NCBI GenBank assembly: GCA_032718475.1
Contig: JAUCBJ010000245.1
Location: forward strand, 1 to 63,022
Length of the DNA: 63,022 nucleotides
Source: Nemertoderma westbladi
Lineage: Eukaryota; Xenacoelomorpha; Nemertodermatida; Nemertodermatidae
Reading direction: 5' to 3'
Both the position numbers and the translations under genes were made by a program. Of the stretch, positions 11,125 to 21,347 are shown one piece after another. The notes beneath the pieces were generated by a model. That model was not told the DNA's origin and ran no database searches. It saw only the letters and a program-made list of their open reading frames with translations. The stretch's first letter is position 1. Each line of letters starts with the position of its first letter.

Positions 11125-13104
11125 ATGGGTGCGCCTCGGGGAGGAGCCCAAAAGGACGAAAGCGGCCAATATTGTGAACGGCTAGGTAAACGACATACTA
11201 GCCATAAACTGAGAGGTTGTCGACTATTCCGCGAATTGAACTCAGAGGAACGACGACTACAAATACGGCCATTGGACTCTTGTTGGCGGTGTACGCTACA
11301 TGGACATGTCCGTAAAGACTGCCCAAATACAGACACTTGTCCTTCCTGTGGACGCAACCATGACGGTTTGCTCCACACAGACAGTCATACGCCGCCCAAA
11401 CGCTTCACCAGGGAACACCCGGAAGCGGCAGCAAGATGCAACACAGCATATAAGGGTCGAGAGTCGAAAACAACACCGACTTTCGTGACTCACATTAGAG
11501 ATTGGTTCTCGGAACAATCAGGATCGTCGGAGGAAGAGTCGGAAGACGACGACGTTTACTTTGATACTGGAGACGAACAACCATCGATTGCGCTTCTGAC
11601 GCCTGATCAATTAAAGGGGTTTAGTATAATTCCTGTCAAGATTACTGGCACCAAAGGAAGCAAGAGGATCTACGCTATCCTGGATTCAGCCTCATCTCAT
11701 AGCTACGTGGATGAGAAAGTAGCTGATGTTGTGACGGATCTCCGACAAGGTAAGAACGTCAGTTACACCGTAAGTAGTATGCATGGACAACGTGCAATAC
11801 CAGTGACACGAGTTAAGTTGAACTTAGACACTCTTCTTCCGAAATCGCAACATAGCGAAAAGGAGAGGTCTTTGTTACCCTTTAAAGATTTAACCTTTGC
11901 GGCCACAAAGGACTTTAGTAACCTACTAGGTCCTGTCCCAGAACAATCCTTGGAGGACCGTAAGTACTTCAGACACCTTGGTGTACCTGAATGTCCTGTC
12001 AACTATAGGTCGGTAGCAATGCTGATCGGGACAGATCAATTCAACCTACATCAAGTGTGGGAAACCAGACCATCGGCAGTCGTAGCGGGAAACGCATACG
12101 CCTGTAGAACGCCGATAGGGTGGTATACTCGAGCGCCTGTGCGCACACTGGATATAAGTGACGAGGAAGACGATATACAAAGTACATGTAGTTTATTAAC
12201 TACAACTTCGACTCATTCCTTTTCACACGACCGAGACTATACTACACAAGCGTCGACAAAACACGACAACATGACAAGTACGACGTGTGTAGCTAATACG
12301 ATAAGTCACAAGGAGCAGCTAATCCACCAGGTGAGTTTAGAACTTGGGAAGAAGACGAGTCAGCCAGAGATTCCATCGACGACAGATGATAACGCCGGAA
12401 GGCTTGCGAGTCTACCTCAACCAATAACCTCAACAATGCCTGTCGATATCGATGATGACGCGTTAAGAAATCATCAAGTGGAACAAGCTGCATTGGACAA
12501 AGAATTAACGGAGAAGACTATCAGGTGGTTAGAACAAGATACAGCTGAACCTGGTAGCTACGAACCATGTATGTCGGAACAAGAGAAACAATCTTTGAAG
12601 ATCATGGAAGATACTATCCGCCAGACGAAAGACGGACATTATGAGGTAGGGATGCTATGGCGTAACCAACGTCCTAAACTCATAAATAACTATCCGCTAG
12701 CCTTAAGACGTTTACACTCAATACGACAACGTCTATTAAAGGACGAGAAAGCCCATCTGCAGTATAATACTCAGATGGAGACGTATTTAACGAAGGGATA
12801 CGCTATCAGAATGACTAACCCAGAGATTGTGACTGACCAGACATACTACTTGCCACATCACTACGTGAGACCAGACAAACCAGACAAAGTACGTGTAGTC
12901 AATGACTGCGCGGCTCTGTTTGAGGGAATGTCCCTCAATAGTGAGTTAATGGATGGACCAAACATGAATAATTATCTTATGGGGGTGATTATGCGCTTCC
13001 GTCAGCGTCAAGTAGCCTTTACTTGTGACGTCGAAGCTATGTTTCACCAAGTGCGAGCGTTTTCGGTGCCAGGGACAGCCCAAACTGTACGATGTACGCC
13101 CTAA
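11125..13104 (+). pseudogene. pol: BEL/Pao pol, part 1: zinc knuckle, protease, RT N-terminal part
   Basis: A 659-codon frame. It contains a CX2CX4HX4C knuckle (CWRC..HGH..KDC) followed by CPSCGRNHDGLLH, the usual end of BEL Gag. An aspartic protease (DUF1758 type) follows with DSA as catalytic triplet near 11692 (ILDSASSHSYV). An acidic linker leads to the RT fingers/palm start, with VVNDCAA and motif A DVEAMFHQV near 13026-13055. The frame is then broken: about 35-40 codons between motif A and the FGARDSPNC block are missing, and the halves are joined out of frame around 13060. The ORF start is arbitrary. Copies of the 20-bp motif lie in the linker (12397-12416, read as GRLASL). Confidence 0.85.
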
Positions 13105-16100
13105 AGCAAGCCGCTAGGGATCAGAAACATATATATGACCCAGAGATAATCAAGATCGTAGAACGCGACTTTTACGTGGACGATGGTTTACAGAGTTGTG
13201 ACACAGTAGAACGTGCTATTACAGTAGCACATCAATTACGGGACTGCTTAGCGGGCGGAGGTTTTAACCTCACCAAATTCGCCTCAAACAGTGCCGAATT
13301 GGTAGACTCATTCGGAATGACTGAGCGTGGAGGTGGTGACATTGACCTAGAGTTCGAACCACTACCGACGACCAAGGTGTTGGGGCTCTTTTGGGACCCA
13401 AACACGGACAACTTTCGAGTGAAGGTGAGACTGGACACTCAAGAAAACATTCTGACAAAGAGATCCTGCTTGTCAAAATTGAGTCGATTATTCGATCCAT
13501 TAGGATTCATCAGCCCAATAATACTGCAAGCCAGAATTTATATGCGCAGCATTTGGAAGGATGGACTGACATGGGACGAGCCGATCTCATCAGAACAAGT
13601 GGACTTATGGAAAACCTGGGAGGCAGAATTATCTTCAATAGAGGATTATTCCATACCCAGAGTGTACTTTCCATTACAAACGACATTTCCTGACAACTTG
13701 GAATTACATTGTTTCTCCGACGCCAGTGACAACGGCTTTGGTGTGGCAGCGTATTTACGCAGACAAGTAGACTCAGACGAGTTTGATGTTTCGCTCATTA
13801 CTTCTAAGGCTAAAACCATGCCTACTAAGTATATGACGACACCACGCGCTGAGCTACAAGCCGCAACCCTGTCAACCACAATCGTGAACCTTATACAGAC
13901 GGAACTACAGTCAAGTTTACAGATATTTTATTGGACTGACGCGACGTTGGTTTTATTTTACATAAACAACGACACACTTGAATTCAAGACATTCGTAGCT
14001 AACCGTCGCGCAGAAATTCTAGACCGTTCAATAAAGGAAGATTGGCGACATTGTCCCGGACCACAAAACCCAGCCGATATTGCGTCGCGAGGAATGATGC
14101 CTGAGGAATTCTGTAAACCGGAGAACAAAGAATTTTGGCAACACGGACCACAATTCTTGCAAAGATCAGTACAACATTGGCCGCCACTATACGACAACAA
14201 GTCTAACACTATCCCTAAAGACGCGGAAATTAAAAAACCAAAGAAAGGGAAAGCAAAGAAAAGGACGGCGGCTAAACTCAAGAAAAAACCGAAGGCGAAA
14301 TGGAAAGATATAACTTCAAAGGTCAAGAGCGGAAGACTTGCGAGCCTTTCTACACCAGACATATCGCCAGACGCGTTACTAGACGGTCAACCAGACGTTT
14401 TGCCAGACATATCACAAAATGTTCTACCAGACACTAGTAACATATTGACAAATAGTAAAGCCGCAGTTTCTCTATTGGAGCGGCCTTCTATAGACAAACA
14501 TCCAGACACGTTACCAGACGTATCGCCAGACGCGTTACTAGACGGTCAACCAGACGTTTTGCCAGACATGTCACTAGATATTTCGCCGGATGTTCCGCGA
14601 AACATTTTACCAGACATGTCACAAAATGTTCTACCAGACACTAGTAACATATTGACAAATAGTAAAGCCGCAGTTTCCCTATTGGAGCGGCCTTGTATTG
14701 ACAAACTACCAAATTTGACACACTTGAGTAACCATAAGCACAGTGAAACCTCATGTATTACAGATGTGGGTAGTACCTACGTAAATGTAAATACAGGTGT
14801 TACTTTGCGCTCAAGAGACATACCAAACTTGCAACCTATGGTGAGACCTGGGATTAATATCGGCAGAAAAATAAGTTTACCGAAACCCAGTGACCCCATA
14901 GAGTTCAAACCACCATTAACGATCGACTTACAAAGTACTGACAACCAGGGTAAGAAAACAAAGAAGGACAAATTACTTGTAGACCCGGACGGATCAACAG
15001 TCAACAAGGGAATACCTACCGGCGGACCCGTGGGCCCTTCTAGTAAATCAAAACCTTCCAAATTCTCCATTGACTTACCTGATGACGTCACAAATACTTA
15101 CGTCGACCGTATTGTAAACTTAACAGATTCTTGGACAAACGCTTGCCGAAAATTAGCGTGGATTGTACGTTTTGTACAATACGTTAAAGGCAAACGCGAC
15201 TTTACACGTCGACTTACATTGACTGAGATTGACAGGTGTGAAATTAAATTAATTCGCCATTACCAACTGCGATATTTCGCGCGCGAATTCACATCTATAA
15301 ATCAAGGTCAACCAATCAAGTCGTCACCAATATTGAGTTGGAGTCCGATAATTTATAATGGCTTAATTTGTCATAAATCTCGGCTTGAAAACATTGACTT
15401 TAACACAAACTTTAGATACCCAATAATAATACCGCAGCATCACGAATTACAACGTGCAATGATACTGGACGCACATTTACATCTGAAACACGCTGGAAGA
15501 CACCACTGTCTTTCCTACTTACGTACAAGATTTGTATTAATTAGACCCAGTAAAGCGTTAAGTTCAGTGACACGTACGTGTATTATTTGTAAAAAGGTAC
15601 ATTCTAGAATAGGTACCCAAGAAATGAGTGAACTTCCACAAGCACGACTTCAAGCATTCAGACCACCTTTTACAGAGACTGGAATTGATTGCTTTGGTCC
15701 CATACATACGAAACGTGGACGTATACTAGTAAAACGCTGGGGACTGATTTTCACATGTATGTCCAGTAGGGCAGTTCATATTGAACGTGTGATGGATCTT
15801 TCCACCAACGCGTTTATACTAGCATTGCGGCGATTTATCGCTAGACGCGGACTAGTGAAATGCTTGTACTCAGACCAAGGGACAAACTTTGTTGGTGCCC
15901 GAAATGAAATTGCTAGAGCCTTTAAGAAATTAGATCATGATCAAATCTCAAACGAACTACGTCCTTACAAGATTGTTTGGAAGTTTAATCCTCCAGATAG
16001 TCCATGGAGAGGCGGAGTCTGGGAGAGATTGATTAGATCTATAAAAACAGCCATGGCGAAAGTAATTCCAGTAAACCACATTTTGACAGACGACCAACTG

Positions 16101-16169
16101 ACTGACGACCAACCAACTGACTACTTTGACGCCTATTTCTTTTCCAACAGAAAGCGACAGCTACGGTAG
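13092..16169 (+). pseudogene. pol: BEL/Pao pol, part 2: RT C-terminal part, RNase H, integrase
   Basis: A 1025-codon frame continuing the polyprotein. The RT active site YVDD is intact near 13173. RNase H starts near 13710 (CFSDASDNGFG), with matching catalytic acidic blocks (PRAEL, TDATLV). The linker to integrase is greatly expanded by PD(I/V)xPD repeats, including a 207-bp direct duplication (for example 14421 versus 14628), and a lysine-rich run. The integrase has an H2C2 zinc domain (HHELQ..HLHLKHAGR..CIICKK) and a core with D (GIDCFGPI), D (YSDQGTNF) and E (GGVWERLI). After the core the sequence dissolves into a short CTGACGACCAA-type repeat (16086-16125) and stops; the segment that normally joins the core to DUF5641 is missing. 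Confidence 0.86.
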
Positions 16170-16512
16170 AAAAGCGTGGAAAATCACGCAACTACTAGCT
16201 AACAAATTCTGGGAAATATGGCAAAACCATTATTTGCCCTCTATTTCTGCCAGAACAAACTGTTACAATAACACCCGCGCATTAAAGCCGGGAGATCACG
16301 TGCTGTTAGCAGAAGTGAATCTAAAAAGACGCTTCTGGATAACAGGTGTAATTTTAGCCACACATCCATCTATGGATGGAGTGACAAGAACTGTGACGGT
16401 ACGGACAATTGACGGTCGTACAGTAGACAGACCGACTCAACGTCTCGTACTTCTTGAAGAGACTCGTAACGAGTCTGGAGACTACAAATCTCCAACTAAT
16501 ATTAGTAAATAA
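16126..16512 (+). pseudogene. pol: BEL/Pao pol, part 3: DUF5641-type C-terminal domain
   Basis: A 128-aa frame overlapping the end of the integrase frame. It carries the C-terminal pattern of BEL/Pao polyproteins: an FWEIWQNHYLPSI block, then LKPGDHVLLAE, RRFWITGVI and a VRTIDGRTVDRPTQRLVLLE ending. It is in a different frame from the integrase, and the intervening EVEAxLNSRPLT-type region is absent, so a deletion has removed the junction. Confidence 0.75.
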
Positions 16513-17067
16513 TTAGGAGTTTACAAATAGATTTCCACGTACCTGTACACCATAGTAAGGACAGCGGTAGAATTCCATTGTCTTTATATGTGAACATTGA
16601 GGGTAGTACCCTTATGTGTCACATAGGAGCGGGATTTGTAGGTATAAGAAATGGAATTCTACTTGGAACTCACAATATTGAGACATTTTCGAAATTTTAG
16701 ACAATCCATTTGGATTTGAAAAATTTTTAAAATTTTCTCCAGTGAATAGATTTCAGGGTACAGTCGGGTGGAACTTAAAATTAGAGAAACAAGAGAGGAA
16801 GACTTGCGAGCCTTTCTTAAAATTTTAATTTAAATTTTACACGGTCTTGTTTCAATAAGTTACGTCAATAAATAGACTTCCCTATATTTATTACTAATTC
16901 TTGACTGCTTATTTTCTGATAATAGTTTGGGATCAAAAAGTGAGTATTTTTGACTCACAGCCAGTTTAGCCCAAATTCGTTTTTATTTCGGCAAAAAATT
17001 TTAGATAAGAAGCAGCGTGTCATTAAAGAAACCCTAGATCTTAGGCTATGGGTAGGAGGTTAGAGCG
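16513..17067 (+). other. Spacer after pol
   Basis: No gene is seen. It holds a copy of the 20-bp motif (16797-16816) outside any reading frame. Confidence 0.5.
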
Positions 17068-18072
17068 TTGTCGAGCCAAAAGGGCAGACGAAAACTCTCA
17101 CGTCTCCTCACAACTAACTACAAACTCTGTTGTATTCCCTCTAGTAGTAATGATTATGTAACTACACCTCTAATTATGGAGAAGGAGATACATGGAGAGC
17201 CGAGATGGGGATATGATATCCAAGAGGAAGCAGCAGCGCCATTCGAAAGATTTGGAGCCAAAGAATACACTATATTTGGTATAAAAGAATTATCAGAAAG
17301 TACTGCGAAACTCGCGAGAACTAAATATGACTCGAATGTATTAAAGAGAAGGCAAAACGCATTAAATGAAAGAATCGAAAGTTTGCGCAAAACCTTCAAT
17401 GAACTTTACCCGTATGACGCTTTGTGTGATACGGGAGACATTAGCGAAGACCCCGATACTGAAATTAGTGGTTTGTATCATACCATGCAATACCTAAAGG
17501 CGCACGAACCTATGCCTGCGGTACGAGATGAATTCGATGGAATGCACCTTTACAGACGAACTCGAGGGGACGATAGAGAAACAAAGGAAGCATTTTCAGT
17601 TTATAAACTTTATTATCAATGCGGTTCTTGTATGCGCGAACAACGAAATGCGATTCCAATGCGTTTGAATAAGGAAAATCCCGAACCGATATTGGCGAGG
17701 TGTTCGAACCATCAACAACTACGCTACCAGGAAGGAGGGTATCCTTTATCAAATCCATATCATTCGTTTGCTATGACTGGACCAAAGGCGGGAGAAACTG
17801 TCGTTTACCCACCTAAGGTTGTTGAACCCGATGCATTTGAACTTACGCTGGACGAGGCGAATCAGTCAACCCGCGAAAAGAAAGAAGCTCTTAGCCTATA
17901 CAGAGCCTACAAGGCTTTCGAGAAAGGTGAGATGGAAGAATGGGGCGGAAGACTCGCGAGCCTACCTTACCATTGGACGTCACACGATCAAACTTCAGCT
18001 AAGGAGATGACACCGGAAATTTTCGAAAGTATAAACTTTGCCCAAAATGTTCAATCGTATCACATATGGTGA
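17068..18072 (+). CDS. Extra ORF downstream of pol in the BEL/Pao element, unknown
   Basis: A 334-aa hydrophilic frame that I do not recognise. It has no signal peptide or membrane segment, so it does not look like an envelope protein. A charged N-terminal region precedes a possible zinc site formed by CGSC and a later CSNH (about residues 196-199 and 212-215). A copy of the 20-bp motif (17947-17966) sits inside the frame and again reads as GRLASL. The next frame (18038-18688) overlaps by 35 bp and continues similar composition, so the two may be one gene with a frameshift. Ordinary BEL/Pao elements end soon after pol, so this is accessory. Confidence 0.5.
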   Translation: MSSQKGRRKLSRLLTTNYKLCCIPSSSNDYVTTPLIMEKEIHGEPRWGYDIQEEAAAPFERFGAKEYTIFGIKELSESTAKLARTKYDSNVLKRRQNALNERIESLRKTFNELYPYDALCDTGDISEDPDTEISGLYHTMQYLKAHEPMPAVRDEFDGMHLYRRTRGDDRETKEAFSVYKLYYQCGSCMREQRNAIPMRLNKENPEPILARCSNHQQLRYQEGGYPLSNPYHSFAMTGPKAGETVVYPPKVVEPDAFELTLDEANQSTREKKEALSLYRAYKAFEKGEMEEWGGRLASLPYHWTSHDQTSAKEMTPEIFESINFAQNVQSYHIW

Positions 18073-18688
18073 ATTTGACCGTTTTCGAACAGAAAAGCGA
18101 AATAAAGGAGCTTGGTTAACCGTCGCATGGGCGTACCGAGCCGCGTTCTATCATAGGCGTATACGAGCGAGCGTATTCGAGGAAGAGGAGATCCTAGAGG
18201 CGACCGACATACCAGCCACTCCGGTTGCGCCGTCTCCACGTCACCCTCGGGAGGACGGACAGGGTAGGATCATAAGGGTCCAGAAAGTGAGCCAACAATT
18301 AAAGAAGTCTATTAATATAGAAGAACGCAAGGGAGTTGAGCCGACCATTCGAATTACTCGGGATACGGTATCGCTTCCTAGAGAACCAACAGGAGGATCG
18401 GGACATACACCAGCTGATCAAAAGGGGGCGCAAGCTACTCTTGGGTCTGCGTCGTCCGCTTCCCGCGCGTTCCCAGACGTTTTACCAACTGTAGTGACAA
18501 CTGATCGGTCACGAGGAATCGGTCGAGGTTTCGGGATACCAAATAGACGAATTTGTGAGGAAATGGTCGCACCGTCTCCCAACGTCCAAACGAAACCAGT
18601 GACTCGCCCCACGAGTCCCATATCGCGAGCAAAGTCACCTGTGCGCAGTTTTCGAGGACACGGCAGGGCTCGATCCACTAAGCGATAA
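18038..18688 (+). CDS. Second extra ORF, possibly the shifted C-terminus of the preceding one
   Basis: A 216-aa basic frame. The first 50 residues (FDRFRTEKRNKGAWLTVAWAY) look helical and structured. The rest is Pro/Ser/Thr/Arg-rich and disordered, ending in an Arg-rich tail (SPVRSFRGHGRARSTKR), which could bind nucleic acid. Not recognised. It overlaps the previous ORF in the +1 frame. Confidence 0.42.
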   Translation: MPKMFNRITYGEFDRFRTEKRNKGAWLTVAWAYRAAFYHRRIRASVFEEEEILEATDIPATPVAPSPRHPREDGQGRIIRVQKVSQQLKKSINIEERKGVEPTIRITRDTVSLPREPTGGSGHTPADQKGAQATLGSASSASRAFPDVLPTVVTTDRSRGIGRGFGIPNRRICEEMVAPSPNVQTKPVTRPTSPISRAKSPVRSFRGHGRARSTKR

Positions 18689-19475
18689 AAGGGAGGGCAA
18701 GGGTGGACGGAAGACTCGTGAGCCTTTCTTGTGAATTTGTGATTTATTTGAATTATATGTTTTATATTTAGTAAGTTTTGTATTCTGGAAGATTCATATT
18801 TAGTAAGATTTATATTTAGAAGAAAGTTATATTTTGCAAGATTTATATTTTATATTTGTGATTATTCCAAACTTATGCAATTTATATTGTTCCGAATACT
18901 ATGCAATTTATATCTTATAAGCAGTATTTGTATTTACAGTGAAATAGAAAGTAAGAGTAGATGGAAGACTCGTGGGCCTTTCTTATAGTTTCATTTGTAA
19001 AGTGTTATATTTTGTATTTAGAAAGTTTTATAGTTAGAAAGTTTTGTACTTAGAAAGACTCATATTTGTAATTATTCCGAACTTATGCAATCTACATTTA
19101 GGCACGAAAGTATTTGTAATTATTTGAATTTATGCAATATTTGAGATGCAAGAGTAGATGGAAGACTCGCGAGCCTTTCTTATGATTTTCATTTATTTGT
19201 ATTTGTAATTGTTTGAATTTATGCAATATTGAGATGCAATAGATTTATATTGGTGAATTTAATTTAGATGTATATTGTACTTACTTAGTAAAGCCTTAAA
19301 TATGTAAAGTTTGAATTTGTAATTATTTTGTATCGAATCATTATGTAGAAAGGAAGTATTGCTTGAAATTTAATTTGTAAATATGTAAGTACACCCTAAG
19401 CATTCTATAATTTGATTGATTATTGGTGAAAACCGTATATTTTATGCACGATAATATCCTGTTTTCATGGAGCGG
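18689..19475 (+). other. BEL/Pao 3' non-coding region with diverged repeats
   Basis: AT-rich, no gene. Three blocks that each carry the 20-bp motif share flanking sequence (for example AAGAGTAGATGGAAGACTCG at about 18952 and 19150), together with repeated TTTATATTTAG/TTGTAATTATT phrases. The whole segment looks like a diverged tandem array. A clear polypurine tract before the right LTR was not identified. Confidence 0.5.
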
Positions 19476-21347
19476 TATAGAATTATATTCTCTAAATGCC
19501 GTGGATTTTCAAAATTTTATTTTATTCGAATTAACTTTGTTAAAAGATTACATTAAGTCCTCATTTGTATTTGCTATATCTATTTGTACGATGATTAGTC
19601 AAGTGGTTCAGTAGCTCAGTCGGTAGAGCGTTGGAAATTATATGTAGTGTATATTGAGTTCGAATCCTAGTAGGTGCGAATTATTTTTTGTGCAGAATTT
19701 CAACTCATTTAAATTGACCGCTACAAATTAATTGCATTTGCTCGAAGTAAGGTTAACCAATGAGACTGTAGTTATTAGATTGTAACCAATGTCGTACGAG
19801 TTATATATTTGCTGGACCAATAGCTATCTTTAAAAACCTGTTAGAACTCATAGAACAATCGAGAATTTTCTCGATTGATTGCAGCACAAATTTGGTATAA
19901 AAGGTGCGATTTCGTTCATTAGTTCACTACACACTTCAATCACTATTACTTCTGTTTATTGTATAATAGTTATTGTTTGATTTTGTAATAAAAGTTAGAA
20001 ATACTTGTCACATCTGCCCTTTTCTATCTGTTTTACTATGCTTCACCACGGTGAACCCAACTAAGGGACAGGATGGCTGGCTAAACATCGGGCCACAGCA
20101 ATGAACGGGAACATCTAAGGAATGTAGGCAGGAGACAACCCGCAATATCACTCTTAGTTATTCGCCCATCGCCTGAAAGGTTAGACAGCGTTCGATGCCT
20201 TGCTACCTAAGTATAAGACCAAAGATCGAAGGTAGAGGTAGTGACACGCTGTACGCCTAAAATTACATCTAGAGACTGTACTGTTTTAATTCAGGAAAAA
20301 ACCGCAGTAGACCTTCATATTCCTACGGGGGGAGAGCAGGCAGAGATACTAGTACGCAGATAGGACGTAGGCACACCGGTACAAGGCATACACATTGGTA
20401 GGGTGCAGCAAACTGTACGCCTAACTCTTGCTAAGTACAGGTGCGTCTGTGACTATTTGTAGTACAACGGTGTCCATTGCATTAGAACTTGTAGGCTAGG
20501 AGGGTTGCTGTGTTTCACCTGAATTAGGATTGTACCGTTCAGGCGGTAGAGCAGTTTACGACTAGGCGCAAATAAATTGAGGCTATTTAGGGATACTAAC
20601 ATCTACCGTGTCCCCGCCGACATCCTGATAGGAAGTTACCAAGCCCACCTAGGTAACCAAAATTCTAGATAGGACACCAGGCTAGCTATTAGTAACCGTA
20701 CGCCTACTGTAGTAAACTAACACATTTCTTCTTAGTATTAGGGACCTGGTAAATTAAAATTGCCGAATTCTGGGCGTAGTATTAACCTTATGCCTGAATT
20801 TGAGTCCTGGAAATACGCAAGAGGGGAAGGAGCCTTATCATTCGTGAGTATTGGACCTACAAGTTACAAAATTAGAATATTCGTAAAATGCACACCGTAC
20901 CCAGTAATTATATATATGAAGGAGCAAAACTGATCTTGACGGTTCAGAATTAACACACGCGCGTTAGAAATTATTTACACCTCAAAATATATAAAATTAA
21001 CTTTTGTCTGTACTGCGCTTTGCCCGCTAGTTAGACATCTCCAGATCTCTGCACCTAGCTAGCGTCCTTTTCGCCCAACCATATAAATCACACCGCGGCA
21101 AAGTATACGAGCCCCTTAGTCCGTCAGTGAGTCAGCCTGATTTTAGGATTCGCTGCGCGGGATTTTGTTTTATCGAAGTTTGTCTGTTCGTAGACTGTTT
21201 TCTGCCTCACCGGTTATAAGGGACCGATACTGCAATATATATTCGCTTACTTGGAGTTTACTGTTTTGGTGAGAAGGTCGGATTTATGATTTGATTCACA
21301 AACTTTACAGTAAGATATTGCAGGTATTGTTACTGTCTCTTCGAATA
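19476..21347 (+). repeat. Right LTR of the BEL/Pao element
   Basis: 1872 bp, about 99% identical to the left LTR by eye, with one extra 7-bp segment near 20166. It has the same tRNA-like block (A box 19612-19623, B box 19658-19667), TATA box (19896) and AATAAA (19987). The target duplication follows at 21348. Confidence 0.9.
19604..19680 (+). other. tRNA-like sequence with Pol III A and B boxes in the right LTR
   Basis: Same element as at 4268-4345, with two substitutions outside the boxes. Both boxes are unchanged between the LTRs. Confidence 0.62.

Larger units (their letters stand above)
6906..19179 (+). repeat. Family of ~20-bp near-palindromic interspersed motifs in the BEL/Pao internal region
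   Basis: Copies close to GGAAGACTCGCGAGCCTTTC occur at 6906-6925, 8611-8630, 8695-8714, 12397-12416, 14331-14350, 16797-16816, 17947-17966, 18709-18728, 18963-18982 and 19160-19179, with a weaker one at 10013-10032. The core CTCGCGAG is self-complementary. All are on the + strand. They occur in gag, pol, the extra ORF and the 3' non-coding region, in different reading frames, so protein conservation cannot explain them. None was seen in the LTRs or in the Polinton. Confidence 0.8.
4140..21347 (+). mobile_element. BEL/Pao LTR retrotransposon inserted in pPolB
   Basis: Two long direct repeats (4140-6004 and 19476-21347) flank an internal region encoding Gag with a DUF1759-type region, CCHC knuckle, aspartic protease, reverse transcriptase, RNase H, integrase and a DUF5641-type C-terminal domain, which is the BEL/Pao order. 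The 5-bp duplication GAAGT flanks it. By eye the LTRs differ by about 17 substitutions and one 7-bp indel (the right copy is longer near 20166), so insertion is recent relative to the Polinton. The internal 13.5 kb is roughly twice the usual BEL length because of a 1.1-kb unassigned segment, coding-repeat expansions and a 3-kb 3' region with extra ORFs. Pol is deleted and frameshifted. Confidence 0.93.

Noticed and set aside
10193-11378. Minus-strand ORFs of 104 and 142 aa in the unassigned BEL segment
   Set aside because: No recognisable domain and one overlaps the knuckle-coding frame; insufficient support.
17068-18072. Envelope (env) gene for the BEL/Pao element
   Set aside because: No signal peptide, transmembrane helix, furin-like site or cysteine pattern expected of a fusion protein.
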